From Cristatella mucedo (taxonomy: Eukaryota; Bryozoa; Phylactolaemata; Cristatellidae), in the NCBI GenBank assembly GCA_009760855.2, contig WPIO01000169.1:494001-558000 (forward strand): a DNA stretch of 64,000 bases, written 5' to 3'. The notes beneath the pieces are model-generated. The model was not told the DNA's origin. It did not search any database and was given only the letters and a program-made list of their open reading frames with translations. Position 1 is the first letter of the stretch. Every line of letters starts with the position of its first letter. Below are positions 56,061 to 64,000 of the stretch, piece by piece. The position numbers and the translations under genes are program-made.

Positions 56061-56570
56061 AATATTTATTCAAGTGTAGTACCACTCACTGCGAGGAAGT
56101 GATTACCAATACTTAAAAATAATTTGGGCATCATGGTTAGGCAAGCATGCAAAAACGCCCAAATATCATGCTTAAAAGAGAGTGTAAAAACAACAAGATA
56201 GTTACAGCCGCCGGATAGAAGTGAACTGAAATTACGGAGTGCTCGAAGACTAGTAGTTTTCGAATGTCAGTTTGGGTAGGAAGTAAATATTAGAGGTTTA
56301 GTGTGAATGGGGATACCAATCATTTTTGCAAAAGTAGAGTACTTAGTTTAAAATAGTTAGAAAGCCAGAATTGTACCTCGATCTTGGAGGTTCTTGGTTT
56401 ACATGCTAAAGGTGCCGATGTGCATTTTTTCAGTACCCCGGTACCAGTTTAAATAATTCCACGTTGCAGCTCATCTAAAAGTTTAGGCCCAAGGTGAGAA
56501 TCCAGGTAATTGGAAGCTGCTGAGAATAGGAATTATGGTGCAAATATATTACACAAGTAGGTTTATCAGC
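56061..56570. other. No recognised gene
   Basis: Nothing supported. Confidence 0.35.
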
Positions 56571-56671
56571 TTTCCCATCATGCAAGGCCGCGAAGGCCGG
56601 GAGCTCGCTCTCTATGTACGACGTCGCGGGTTATATATATATATATATATATGTATAAAAATATATGTATG

Positions 56672-56712
<41 letters not shown>

Positions 56713-56832
56713 TACACAAGAACGTACGACGTCTCGGGTTTGAATCCTGCAGTCGGCGACTCTTTCTGCCAACTTTAAAGTAGTGGTAACAGCTTTTCAG
56801 GCTCTTATGCTGCTATACAATCGAGGCTGTTT
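56571..56832 (+). mobile_element. SINE-1 split by an AT microsatellite
   Basis: Left part CAAGGCCGCGAAGGCCGGGAGC...ACGACGTCGCGGGTT, an AT expansion 56633-56712, then ACGACGTCTCGGGTTTGAATCC (B box), GCAGTCGGCGAC, GTGGTAACAGC and the CTGCTATACAATCGAGGCTGTTTG tail. The 12-15 bp GTACGACGTCxCGGGTT is present on both sides of the AT run. Confidence 0.65.
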
Positions 56833-56833
56833 G

Positions 56834-57362
56834 TATCTCCGTCTGTAACTCCTCAAAACCATAAAGACAATGCGGGTGCTACGCAGGAAAGTTTTATATA
56901 GCACACTCACAGCCTTCGCGGCTGTCGATACGCATTCGGTTATAATAATGGTAATATAATTCATTTGTATAGTGGCCCAAGAGAAATTAATCTCTATTCA
57001 GGCGCTTCACATATGCCTCCGGGCTCGAGCCCACGACCTCAGCCAGACCATGGTCGGGGGCGAGCACCTTAACCGCTGGACCAAACCAGCTCGGCAGCCA
57101 ACAGGCTTCGTCTCAAGCAACAAAGAGAAAGTGCGAAGCATAGCAGAGTCAGGAGAGCAGATGAGGTAGTGTTTAGCGTGGGAGTAGCAGCTCAGGGCCG
57201 CGGAAAAGGATGAGCCATAGTCGGCAGCAGAAGAGTAGTTGGAGTTGCGTAAGAATTGTGGAAGCGAGTTCTACAGTCTAGGACCTGCAGACCTAAAGCT
57301 TCTGTCGCCAACGGTCTTTAAGCGGAGGAATGGAACAGCTAATTTATTGTCCGAGGTTGTGA
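56834..57362 (-). mobile_element. LINE-B copy B6 with SINE-2 inside
   Basis: 3' UTR (TATCTCCGTCTGTAACTCC ... GATACGCATTCGGT), a SINE-2, then AGCCAACAGGCTTCG, CATAGCAGAGTCAGGAGAGCAG, TTGTGGAAGCGAGTTCTACAGTC and GCTAATTTATTGTCC, the reverse of the NKLAVPF...RLWNSLP region. Confidence 0.85.
56955..57098 (-). mobile_element. SINE-2 in LINE-B6
   Basis: ATAATTCATTTGTATAGTGGCCCAAGAG, GGGCTCGAGCCCACGACC, GAGCACCTTAACCGCTGGACCAAACCAGCTCGGC. The LINE reads CGCATTCGGT|AGCCAACAG across it; no clear target duplication. Confidence 0.9.
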
Positions 57363-57451
57363 AATCAGCTAATATTCTTGTTTATTTAGTTCATAATGGT
57401 GGCAAATATTGAGAAAGAGCTGGGGCTTTTGCCTGAACACGGTTTCGGAAG

Positions 57452-57497
57452 TAGATATATATATATATATATATATATAAATGTTTGCAGATACATG

Positions 57498-57541
<44 letters not shown>

Positions 57542-57564
57542 TTATAGTATATGTATATTTTATG

Positions 57565-57597
<33 letters not shown>

Positions 57598-57615
57598 TAT
57601 ATCTATATATATACA
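57452..57615. repeat. (AT)n microsatellite cluster
   Basis: Three long TATATA runs separated by short unique words (AAATGTTTGCAGATACATGTTTC and GTATATGTATATTTTATG). Confidence 0.95.
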
Positions 57616-57980
57616 GCATTAGTATACGATGGTCCTCAAGCGACACGGTTTGCATGTATTTACAGAGACATCTTCAGACTAACTGAATAAATTAGTGTTG
57701 ATGCCACTGATGGTGAGTCGGAAGTTGATACACATTTTTTAGCCAAAAAAATTGCCTAGACAAAGAAAACCGAGCTAGCAAATATGCGTGGATAAATGAC
57801 GCAATAGGCAGGTTTTCTCAGGGGGCGCTATGACGGAACAAACTTGGGGCTGCCCATGGGCGCACCTGGTTATGACAGTTGCTGCAGTAATATCCCGGTC
57901 CGAGTTCAGTTGCTCAGACTAAGGCTGTGATTAACGTGTGGGTGGACTCAGAATAAATGAGATCGAAATTGGAGTTTTAA
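57616..57980. other. No recognised gene
   Basis: Nothing supported. Confidence 0.35.
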
Positions 57981-58125
57981 ATGCCGAGCTGGTTTGGTTT
58001 AGCGGTTAAAGTGCTCGCCCCGACCAAGGTCTGACTGAGGTAATGAGCTCGAGCCCCGAGGCACATGTGAAGCGCCTCGATAGTGATTAAGTTCTGTTGG
58101 GGCGCTATACAAATGAATTATATAT
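57981..58125 (+). mobile_element. SINE-2, best preserved
   Basis: GCCGAGCTGGTTTGGTTTAGCGGTTAAAGTGCTCGCCCC, GAGCTCGAGCCCCGAGGCACATGTGAAGCGCCT, AGTGATTAAGTTCTGTTGGGGCGCTATACAAATGAATTATAT. Near the family consensus. Confidence 0.92.
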
Positions 58126-58209
58126 TTTTCAAATTCCTCGTAAAAGCTAATCAGTTATTTGCAGACAGATTTATTGGATATTAGATATTGAAACTCAATT
58201 TTAAGCGTA

Positions 58210-58620
58210 CATTTTCGGTAGTCCATACTCACTTTAGCCACAACTCGCACTCACCGCCTAAGCGGCTTTCGATACGCATTTGGTAGCCAACAGAATTCGT
58301 CTCAGGCAACAAAGAAAAAGTGGGAAGCATAGCAGAGTCAGGAGAGCAGTTGAGATAGTGAGTAGCATAGAAGTAGCAGCTCAGGACCGCAGAAAAGGAT
58401 GTGCCATAGCCGGCAGTAGGAGAGTATATGTCGCTGCGTAAGAATTGTGGAAGCAAGTTCCACAGTCTAGGCCCGCAGAGCTCAAGCTTCTGCCGCCAAC
58501 GGTCTTTAAGTGGAGGAATGGGACAGCTAATTTATTGTCCACACAGGACCTGAGGGCGAGAACAGGCTGAAACTGATGCAGCAGTTCAGCTATGTACGAA
58601 GGAGCCAAGCTGTGGCTGGC
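58210..58620 (-). mobile_element. LINE-B copy B7
   Basis: Minus strand: MAPSYIAELLHQFQPVLALR, CVDNKLAVPFLHLKTVGGRS, then frameshift, then CYFYATHYLNCSPDSAMLPT and SVGYQMRIESRLG, 3' UTR partly lost. Confidence 0.88.
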
Positions 58621-58621
58621 A

Positions 58622-58706
58622 TTTTTGCAGCAAATGTAAAGCGCCTAGAAAGAGATTAAGTTCTCTGAAGGTGCTTAATCAAGTGGAGTGTTATTATTAT
58701 TATTAA
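58622..58706 (+). mobile_element. LINE-A 3' end fragment
   Basis: TTTGCAGCAAATGTAAAGCGCCTAGAAAGAGATTAAGTTCTCTGAAGG then (ATT)n. Only 85 bp, a heavily 5'-truncated insertion next to LINE-B7. Confidence 0.88.
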
Positions 58707-58799
58707 CCTCAGAAAACCAAATATATTTCTAGCTAATTTACCGATACTGTAATGGAATGATATCAACATAAATATTATTCCTGAATGATTGAGGAAAAC

Positions 58800-58921
58800 G
58801 ATTGATCTGGTAGACGAGGTACTGGCGTGGTTTAAAAAGATCGTACTTCTCCGGTCTTGTTCAATCCGTGTCGTGCGAGGGTCAGGTCTTTTACACCAGA
58901 CCGGTTACCGGCAGTGACTCT
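58800..58921 (+). mobile_element. LINE-B fragment B8
   Basis: GTAGACGAGGTACTGGCGTGG, CTTGTTCAATCCGTGTCGTGCGAGGGTC and TTTTACACCAGACCGGTTACCGGC match the B4 region between motif LLDLSAAFDAIDH and GVPQG. Confidence 0.65.
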
Positions 58922-58924
58922 CAT

Positions 58925-60165
58925 AGGGCAATCTAAGTTTTTGGCTGGACTAATGTATCTCTGTCTGTAACTCTGAAAAGCCAATAAAACTACTTGGGTG
59001 CTACTCAGGAGAGTTTTGTATAGTGCACTCGCAGCCTAAGCTGCTTACGGTAAGCATTCGATAGTCACCAGACTTGATCTTACGCAGCAAAGAAAAATTG
59101 GGAAGCATACAAGAGTCAGGAGAGCTGTTGAGGTAGTGAGTAGCATAGAAGTAGCAGCTCAGGACAGCTGGAAAGGATGAGCCATAGTCGGCAGTAGGAG
59201 AGCAGTGGTCGTTGCCTGAGAATTGTGGAAGCGAGTTCCACAGTCTAGGACCGGCAGAGATCAAGTTTTTGTCGCCAACCGTCTTTAAGCGAAGGAAAGG
59301 GACAGCTAATTTATTTTCCACACTGGACGTGAGAGCTTAAACAGGCTGAAACTGATGAAGCACTTCAGCTAGGTACGAAGGAGCCAAGCTGAGGCGGGCC
59401 TTGTGGGTCAGCGTAAGAACTGGGCACACCAAAAGATCAGAGGAGAAGACATCCTCAGTGATCATGAGATCTAATGCACGGCCAACGAGGTGGGTCGCAT
59501 GGTTGATTAAGGTGTTGAACCAAACAAAGATTCTCTATAGTCAAAAAGTGAATGGAACTGGCTTTTGATCGGGTTGTCAACGTGAATATTGAAGTCTCCA
59601 GCAATCAGCAACTGCCAGTAACACACAACTAATTTAGCGGGGAATTCCAAAAACTCCTCTATAAACATGTTTAGACAGCCAGACGGAGGTCGGAATATCA
59701 CATCAGTGAGAGGCATTGTCTTTGATAAGGACCTGATTGTAACTGATTCAAGCGATGGCCCATGCAAAAAACGGCACATCTTATAGCCAAACGATTCGCG
59801 AACCACAATTGCAACCCGCCACCAACTTTCTCCAAACTCACGGACTGAGATCGTGAGAATCCGGATGCTGTGGTCTCAAATATGCAGCTAATTGAATAAG
59901 GCTTCATCCAAGTTTCATTAAGCCAAAATGTATCTAGCTTCTGCAGGACCACGTGATCGCGGATAAAAATCCCTTGTATTTAAGAGAGAGCACATTGAGT
60001 AGCCAAATTTAAGAGACTGTCCAACAACTGTGCGACGCTGATGAAATAGCTTGTATTCATGTTGGTGTGTAGCGGGATAGTTAGACGCGGGCCGTTCGAT
60101 TATTTTGAATTAGACATAAGTAATGGTCGCTGGTCGACGTTTCGCAGTGGTATGCTGAGGTACGA
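58925..60165 (-). mobile_element. LINE-B copy B9 with endonuclease domain, RT deleted
   Basis: The only endonuclease-bearing LINE piece in the window. From 60165 down on minus: NVLSLKYKG, a frameshift, LDTFWLNETWMKPYSISC, GGGLQLWFANRLAIR, then in another frame TDVIFRPPSGCLNMFIEEFL and LIAGDFNIHVDNPIKSQF (APE-type motif), THLVGRALDLMITEDVFSSD. At about 59418 this jumps straight to LTLTHKARLSLAPSYLAEVL, the ORF2 C-terminus, so linker and RT are gone. Then the WNSLPQF block and 3' UTR to 58925. Confidence 0.85.
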
Positions 60166-60445
60166 CAGGTGAGAAACTAATGCAACAAAAGCTATTCAGT
60201 GCTTTAAACTTACGGTTGATGGGTTTGATAGCCGAGCTGTTGTTAGGGCAAATTCAGATGCCCTGGAGGTTCTCATTGACCCGCCGAAGAAGGCATCAAC
60301 TAATCGGTAGGTATCGACTAATGGCGACATCGCACCTTATTGTAAGCAGGTCCTGTTTTGTGTAGCATATCCGAGGACAGCTCATAAATAGTCAAAGCAA
60401 GAATAGACCGCTCTCTATATCTGCGGGTTGATCACATTATACACA
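60166..60445. other. No recognised gene
   Basis: Adjacent to the 5' end of LINE-B9; may be more of its 5' region, but no motif is visible. Confidence 0.3.
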
Positions 60446-60521
60446 AATAAAGTTTTTACCCCCAATCACAAGGCCGGAAATGGCTTGGCTCCTCCATACT
60501 TGGCTAAATTGCTGCACTCGG
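60446..60521 (+). mobile_element. LINE-B scrap B10
   Basis: GTTTTTACCCCCAATCACAAGGCCGGAAATGGCTTGGCTCCTCC corresponds to VLTLTHKARHGLAPSYLAELLH. It is broken off in the middle by B11. Confidence 0.7.
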
Positions 60522-61165
60522 CTTAATCATTGTAAGTCCATTTTGGCTGGGCTACCGAAGAAAGCAACTAGGCCGCTGCAGCCGACTATGAATACGGCTG
60601 CAAGGCTAGTTTTCAAGTCCCAGAAGTTTGACCATGTGTCTCCTTGACTAAAGGAGCTAGGATGGCTGCCAGTTGATCAACGGACACGGAGCAAAGTTCT
60701 TACATTGACCTAAAAAGCACGCCATGGCTTCGCTCATTCGTATGCAGCTGAACTGCTTCACCAGTTTCAGCCTTTTTGCGCCGTCAGGTAGTGTGTTGAA
60801 AAAATAAATTGGCTGTTCCATTCCTTCGTTTAAAAACCATTGGCTTTAGCTCTTCAGGTCCGAGATTGTGGAACTCGCTTCCACAATTCATAGGCAAAGA
60901 CAACTGATCTCCTCCTGCCGACTATAGCTCATCCTTTTCAGCGGTCCTGAGCGGCTACTTCCATGCTACTCACTACCTCAACTGTGCTCATGGCTCTGCT
61001 ATGCTTTCCACTTTTTCTTTGTTGCGTGAGACCAAGACTGTTGGCTACCGAATGCGTTCCAAAAGCCGCTTAGGCTGTGAGTGCTCTATGCAAAACTCTC
61101 CCGAGTAACACCCACATAGTCTCTATGGCTTGTAGAGTTACAGACGAAGATAAAATTACATTGAA
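60522..61165 (+). mobile_element. LINE-B copy B11, C-terminus and 3' UTR
   Basis: CNSILAGLPKKATRPLQPTM-like start, KELGWLPVDQRTRSKVLT, NKLAVPFLR region shifted, WNSLPQF, then CATGCTACTCACTACCTCAACTG, GTTGGCTACCGAATGCG, and the 3' end GTTACAGACGAAGATAAAATTACATTG. Confidence 0.88.
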
Positions 61166-61595
61166 TTACCGGTTTCAGCCTTTGCTTTTCCTCAGGATCT
61201 CTAGGGACAATAAATTACCCCTGCCATTCCTCTGCTTACAGACTGTTAGCAACAGAAGCTTCTGCTCTGCAGGCCATAAGCTGTGGAACTCTCTTCCCAG
61301 CTCTTACCCAGTGACAGATACAGTACTCTCCTGCTGCCGAATATGGCACATTCTTTCCAGCCGTTCTGAGCTGCAACTTCCATGATACTCAATTAATCAA
61401 GAACCTCAATTGCTCGTATCACTCAGCTGGGTTTTTCACTTTTTTTTTGTTAGGTGAGATGAAATCTGTTTACTATCGAAGATCGTACCTAAGGCAGCTT
61501 AAGTTTTGCATGTGTTACACAAAACTCGACAGTGTAAAACTCACATATTTTTTGTAGCTTTGTGGACTTGCAGACGGTGATGACATAGACACGGT
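61166..61595 (+). mobile_element. LINE-B copy B12, C-terminus and 3' UTR
   Basis: RFQPLLFLRISRDNKLPLPF, LCLQTVSNRSFCSAGHKLWN, then CAACTTCCATGATACTC and the 3' UTR to TTGCAGACGGTGATGACATAG. It directly follows B11 in the same orientation. Confidence 0.85.
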
Positions 61596-61689
61596 TATTG
61601 AAAACCGACACACAATCAGCACTCACGAATGTCTCCTTATTAAGTCGTACTTAAGAGGCTAGTCGGAGGATTGTTTAGCGTTTAAATCT

Positions 61690-62215
61690 ACGGTTTACAT
61701 AAAGAGTCTCCGACTGATACACGTATACCTCAAACCGTTGCAGCAGTGCATTGCAGCCAGTGATTCTTAGGCAAGAGAAGGACTGGAAAGAGCGAGAGGA
61801 GTATTCGGTGATCATTTGTGTCTGATGCTGCCTAGAAATCAAGCTAAACGAGCAGAAACACTGTACCGAAGTCTGCACTGCTGAGAAGATTGTTACACAC
61901 CAGAAGAGATACATTCTTCAGTAATTCGCTTTACAAAGTTACTGAAACTTAACAGGTTGGCTTGAATATTTGATGTACGAGTTTAACTGACCTGCCACTA
62001 CTCGAGCTAGTGCACGGTATGTGATAGGAGGTGCTCGGTAAAGATCTGGCGGAAGTTACTTAAGCTAGCCAGGTCTAGTATTGCCTTTTTAATGAGTGCT
62101 CTAAAGATAGTCTTTTTGAGAGTGCGGGACATGATCTGAAGCTAAGGACGTGTATGTTATCATGTATGTAAGTTATGCGCATAACCAGCAGGTCTTTTAA
62201 CTCAGACATAGGCTA
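61690..62215 (-). mobile_element. LINE-A copy A18, N-terminal RT region, degenerate
   Basis: A rare piece from the 5' half of RT. Minus strand: RALIKKAILDLASLSNFRQI corresponds to the LLKKPTLDPGNLSSYRPVS block, then HTVH, CFCSFSLISRQHQTQMI matching LLVLLDLSAAFDTIDH, and RITGCNALLQRFEVY matching GITGTALQWFRSY. Frameshifted and dead. Confidence 0.65.
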
Positions 62216-62239
62216 GTTGGAATAGGTTTTACGGGGCTT

Positions 62240-62540
62240 GTGGTGGCGAGTGTATTATACTCTTCCTCTTGACGATGTGATTTCCACTTCGGATTCTTTC
62301 AACTCCCTTGCTGCATGTATTGATGACATCCACACGTGAATATCAGCACACTTTTTTAAATTGAAGGATGATAAAAACAAACTTACTAATTATGGACAAA
62401 CCAAGCTTGATTCGGAAATTAGAAAGGTAAACGCTCAAAATCGGCTCTGCCAGCATATCTCATGTTGAATCTACACATAATCTAAGTGTCATCTTCAAAA
62501 GTGACCTTTCGTTAGGGGACCACATCTGTTCCATTTATTA
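62240..62540 (+). mobile_element. LINE-A fragment A19, internally deleted
   Basis: TATTATACTCTTCCTCTTGACGATGTGATT then a jump over the YADD region to TCGGATTCTTTCAACTCCCTTGCTGC, CTAATTATGGACAAACCAAG, GGCTCTGCCAGCATATCTC and GTGACCTTTCGTTAGGGGACCAC. Confidence 0.8.
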
Positions 62541-62550
62541 ACTGAATTAC

Positions 62551-62747
62551 GTGCCTCGCTGTCTTCCAAATAAAAAAATACTACACCAAAAAGAAAACAA
62601 AATACTACATTGTACTCATGGTGCAAAAGAAATAATAGTACGAACAGTTTTGCCATGCATTAATAATGCAAAATATGAATCCGGTAGATATCAAGTCAGA
62701 TTTGACAACGATGGAATGCCTTTTCAACCATCTTTCCCAGTAGCGAA
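62551..62747 (+). CDS. Candidate exon with an Ig-like C-terminal half domain
   Basis: An open frame whose stop (AAG TGA, 62746-62751) is exactly a consensus donor GTGAGT at 62748, as expected for a coding exon edge. The residues INNAKYESGRYQVRFDNDG resemble the E-F-G strand region of an I-set immunoglobulin domain (N-A-x-x-x-S-G-x-Y-x-V-x-x-x-N-x-x-G). The first part (NKKILHQKENKILHC) is less protein-like, so the exon probably starts later, perhaps at AG near 62645. No partner exon found. Weak but specific pattern. Confidence 0.25.
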
Positions 62748-63090
62748 GTGAGTTGCATGCTTGTTTAATCTAGGCCACAAGCTACGGCGAAAAGTATAAG
62801 ATTCAAATCTTGCAACAATACAAAGTGAAGCTGAAATCAACGAATGCAAGTCATAATAATTTTAGTTCTGAATCTATTCCTGCTGTGGAATTCCCAGCTA
62901 TTTATTTATTATTTTTTTATTTATTTCTATTTATTTATTATTTATTTATTATATTTTCGACGGTTTGGTCCTCTTCTTATAGCACCTTTGATAACCTACC
63001 AAGAAAACATAAATTAGCAGACAGAAAATAGATCAAAGTGCAAGTCCAAGCTTTAATTTGTGACTACAAAATACTTGGACACCCAGGAAT
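62748..63090. other. No recognised gene; T/A-rich simple sequence
   Basis: TTTATTTATTATTTTTT-type simple sequence at 62898-62960. A 73-codon frame covers it and is spurious. Confidence 0.5.
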
Positions 63091-63885
63091 AATATAATAA
63101 TAATAATAATAATAATAATGCACTTGCTAAAGCGCCCTGAGAGAACTCGATCTCTCTCTAGGCGTTTTAGTTTGCTGCAAAGGGAAATGCAATTGAATGG
63201 TATGTAATATCATGCTTGATTAAAACATGAACAACATGGTTAGGGTGACATACACAGGGTCAGCATGCAAATGTGGTTAGTTGCAGCATGCACAGTGTCG
63301 GCACGCGTAAGCACATCGAGGACGAGTCTCAGGGAACCACAAAATGCTGTCCTAAATAGCTGTATTTTTACGTTCTTTTTAAATGTGGTCAAGTCAGGGG
63401 ATGTCCTGATTGAAGTAGGGAGTGAGTTCCAGGCTTTGAGAGCATAGGAACTCAATGCACGGTATCCATTGGATTTTAGGTTTGTACGAGGCATTTGTAG
63501 ACTGTTGGATTCCGAAAAGTGGGTGGTACGAATCTTGGCCTGATGGGGTAGTATATCTGAGAGATAGGCTGGAGCCATTGAATGAAGTGACCTAAAAGTG
63601 AGCGACAAATCCTTGAAGTCGATCCGTTGCTTGACTGGTAGCCAGTGCAGGTCGGCGAGAAGTGGTGTAATGTGGCAACTGCCACACTCACGACAGACCA
63701 GCCTAGCTGTGGAGTTTTGCACCAGCTGCAATCGCCTGATGGCACATGCTGGTAGGCCAGTAAGCAGTGAGTTGCAGAAGTCGAGACGGGATGTCACGAA
63801 TGGGCGGACCAACTTGGAAGTGGTATCCTTGTCTATACAAACCCAAATTTTAGCAATGTTATGAAGCTGAAAATAGGCAGATAGA
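63091..63885 (-). mobile_element. LINE-A copy A20, 5'-truncated, well preserved
   Basis: Minus strand: a single 190-codon frame (63240-63812) covers FVTSRLDFCNSLLTGLPACA, RRLQLVQNSTARLVCRECGS, HITPLLADLHWLPVKQRIDF, the WNSLPTSIRTSPDLTTFKKN block and reads on past the usual stop. 3' UTR and a clean (ATT)n tail (63091-63118 as AATAATAAT). Confidence 0.92.
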
Positions 63886-64000
63886 ATAACTGCGACACAG
63901 CTGCCATTTCGGAAATAAATTTTAGAAAACTGCGGTCTTTATTCCAAATTATACTACATGCTGTTAGTGGGTTAACCCACTAAATTTTTTGTAATTTCGC
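63886..64000. other. Window end, unassigned
   Basis: Contains a 20-bp perfect palindrome TTAGTGGGTTAACCCACTAA at 63964-63983. No gene. Confidence 0.6.

Noticed and set aside
57396-57690. Tyr/Ile-rich frames (YIYIYI) here and at 47737-48036, 51272-51541, 56535-56783
   Set aside because: They are translations of AT and CA microsatellites.

Overview
The window looks like a gene-poor, repeat-choked stretch of an animal nuclear genome, most likely an invertebrate. The evidence is indirect. There are no bacterial-style gene rows. Nearly all recognisable coding sequence belongs to decayed non-LTR retrotransposons of the CR1/L2 group, one hAT (Charlie-like) DNA transposon and one Ty1/copia element. 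tRNA-derived SINEs with A and B boxes are common. Dispersed repeats sit nested in one another. I cannot name the species, and no host gene could be identified by family.

Repeat families, named here for convenience: LINE-A (about 20 pieces; RT motifs [30 protein letters not shown]; ends in (ATT)n); LINE-B (a second CR1/L2-type family, 12 pieces clustered at 56.8-61.6 kb and elsewhere); SINE-1 (B box GGTTCGATTCC, own tail); SINE-2 (B box GGCTCGAGCCCC, with a 3' tail nearly the same as LINE-A's); Repeat-R (three copies of a >3 kb unit); Repeat-G (three copies of a >1 kb unit); Repeat-F (two copies).

Layout. 0-11.3 kb: Repeat-R1 (+), a hAT transposase remnant split by a young LINE-A copy, then Repeat-R2 inverted. 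11.4-13.8 kb: the longest LINE-A copy with SINE-1 upstream and inside. 14.4-15.7 kb: two exon-like open segments, phase-compatible and with good splice sites, my best candidate for a host gene. 16-27 kb: LINE-A fragments, a small coding-like island at 22 kb, and an octanucleotide minisatellite at 27.4 kb. 29-43.6 kb: three Repeat-G copies with LINE and SINE insertions. 43.8-46.6 kb: a minus-strand copia element interrupted by two LINE-A copies. 47.0-47.3 kb: a two-exon candidate for a very short secreted peptide. 48.3-51.7 kb: Repeat-R3 followed by a LINE-A split by a SINE-2 and an AT palindrome. 53-56 kb: an LTR-like segment and a 21-bp coding-compatible minisatellite. 56.6-61.6 kb: a pile of LINE-B pieces, one keeping an endonuclease domain. 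61.7-63.9 kb: more LINE-A and an Ig-like exon candidate.

The mobile elements do not form a working system: every polymerase or transposase reading frame seen is truncated, frameshifted or carries stops. The LINE-A and SINE-2 shared tail does suggest that LINE-A machinery once moved SINE-2. The nested insertions give a usable relative chronology. All alignments were made by eye; boundaries are typically good to 5-30 bases, worse for degenerate copies.
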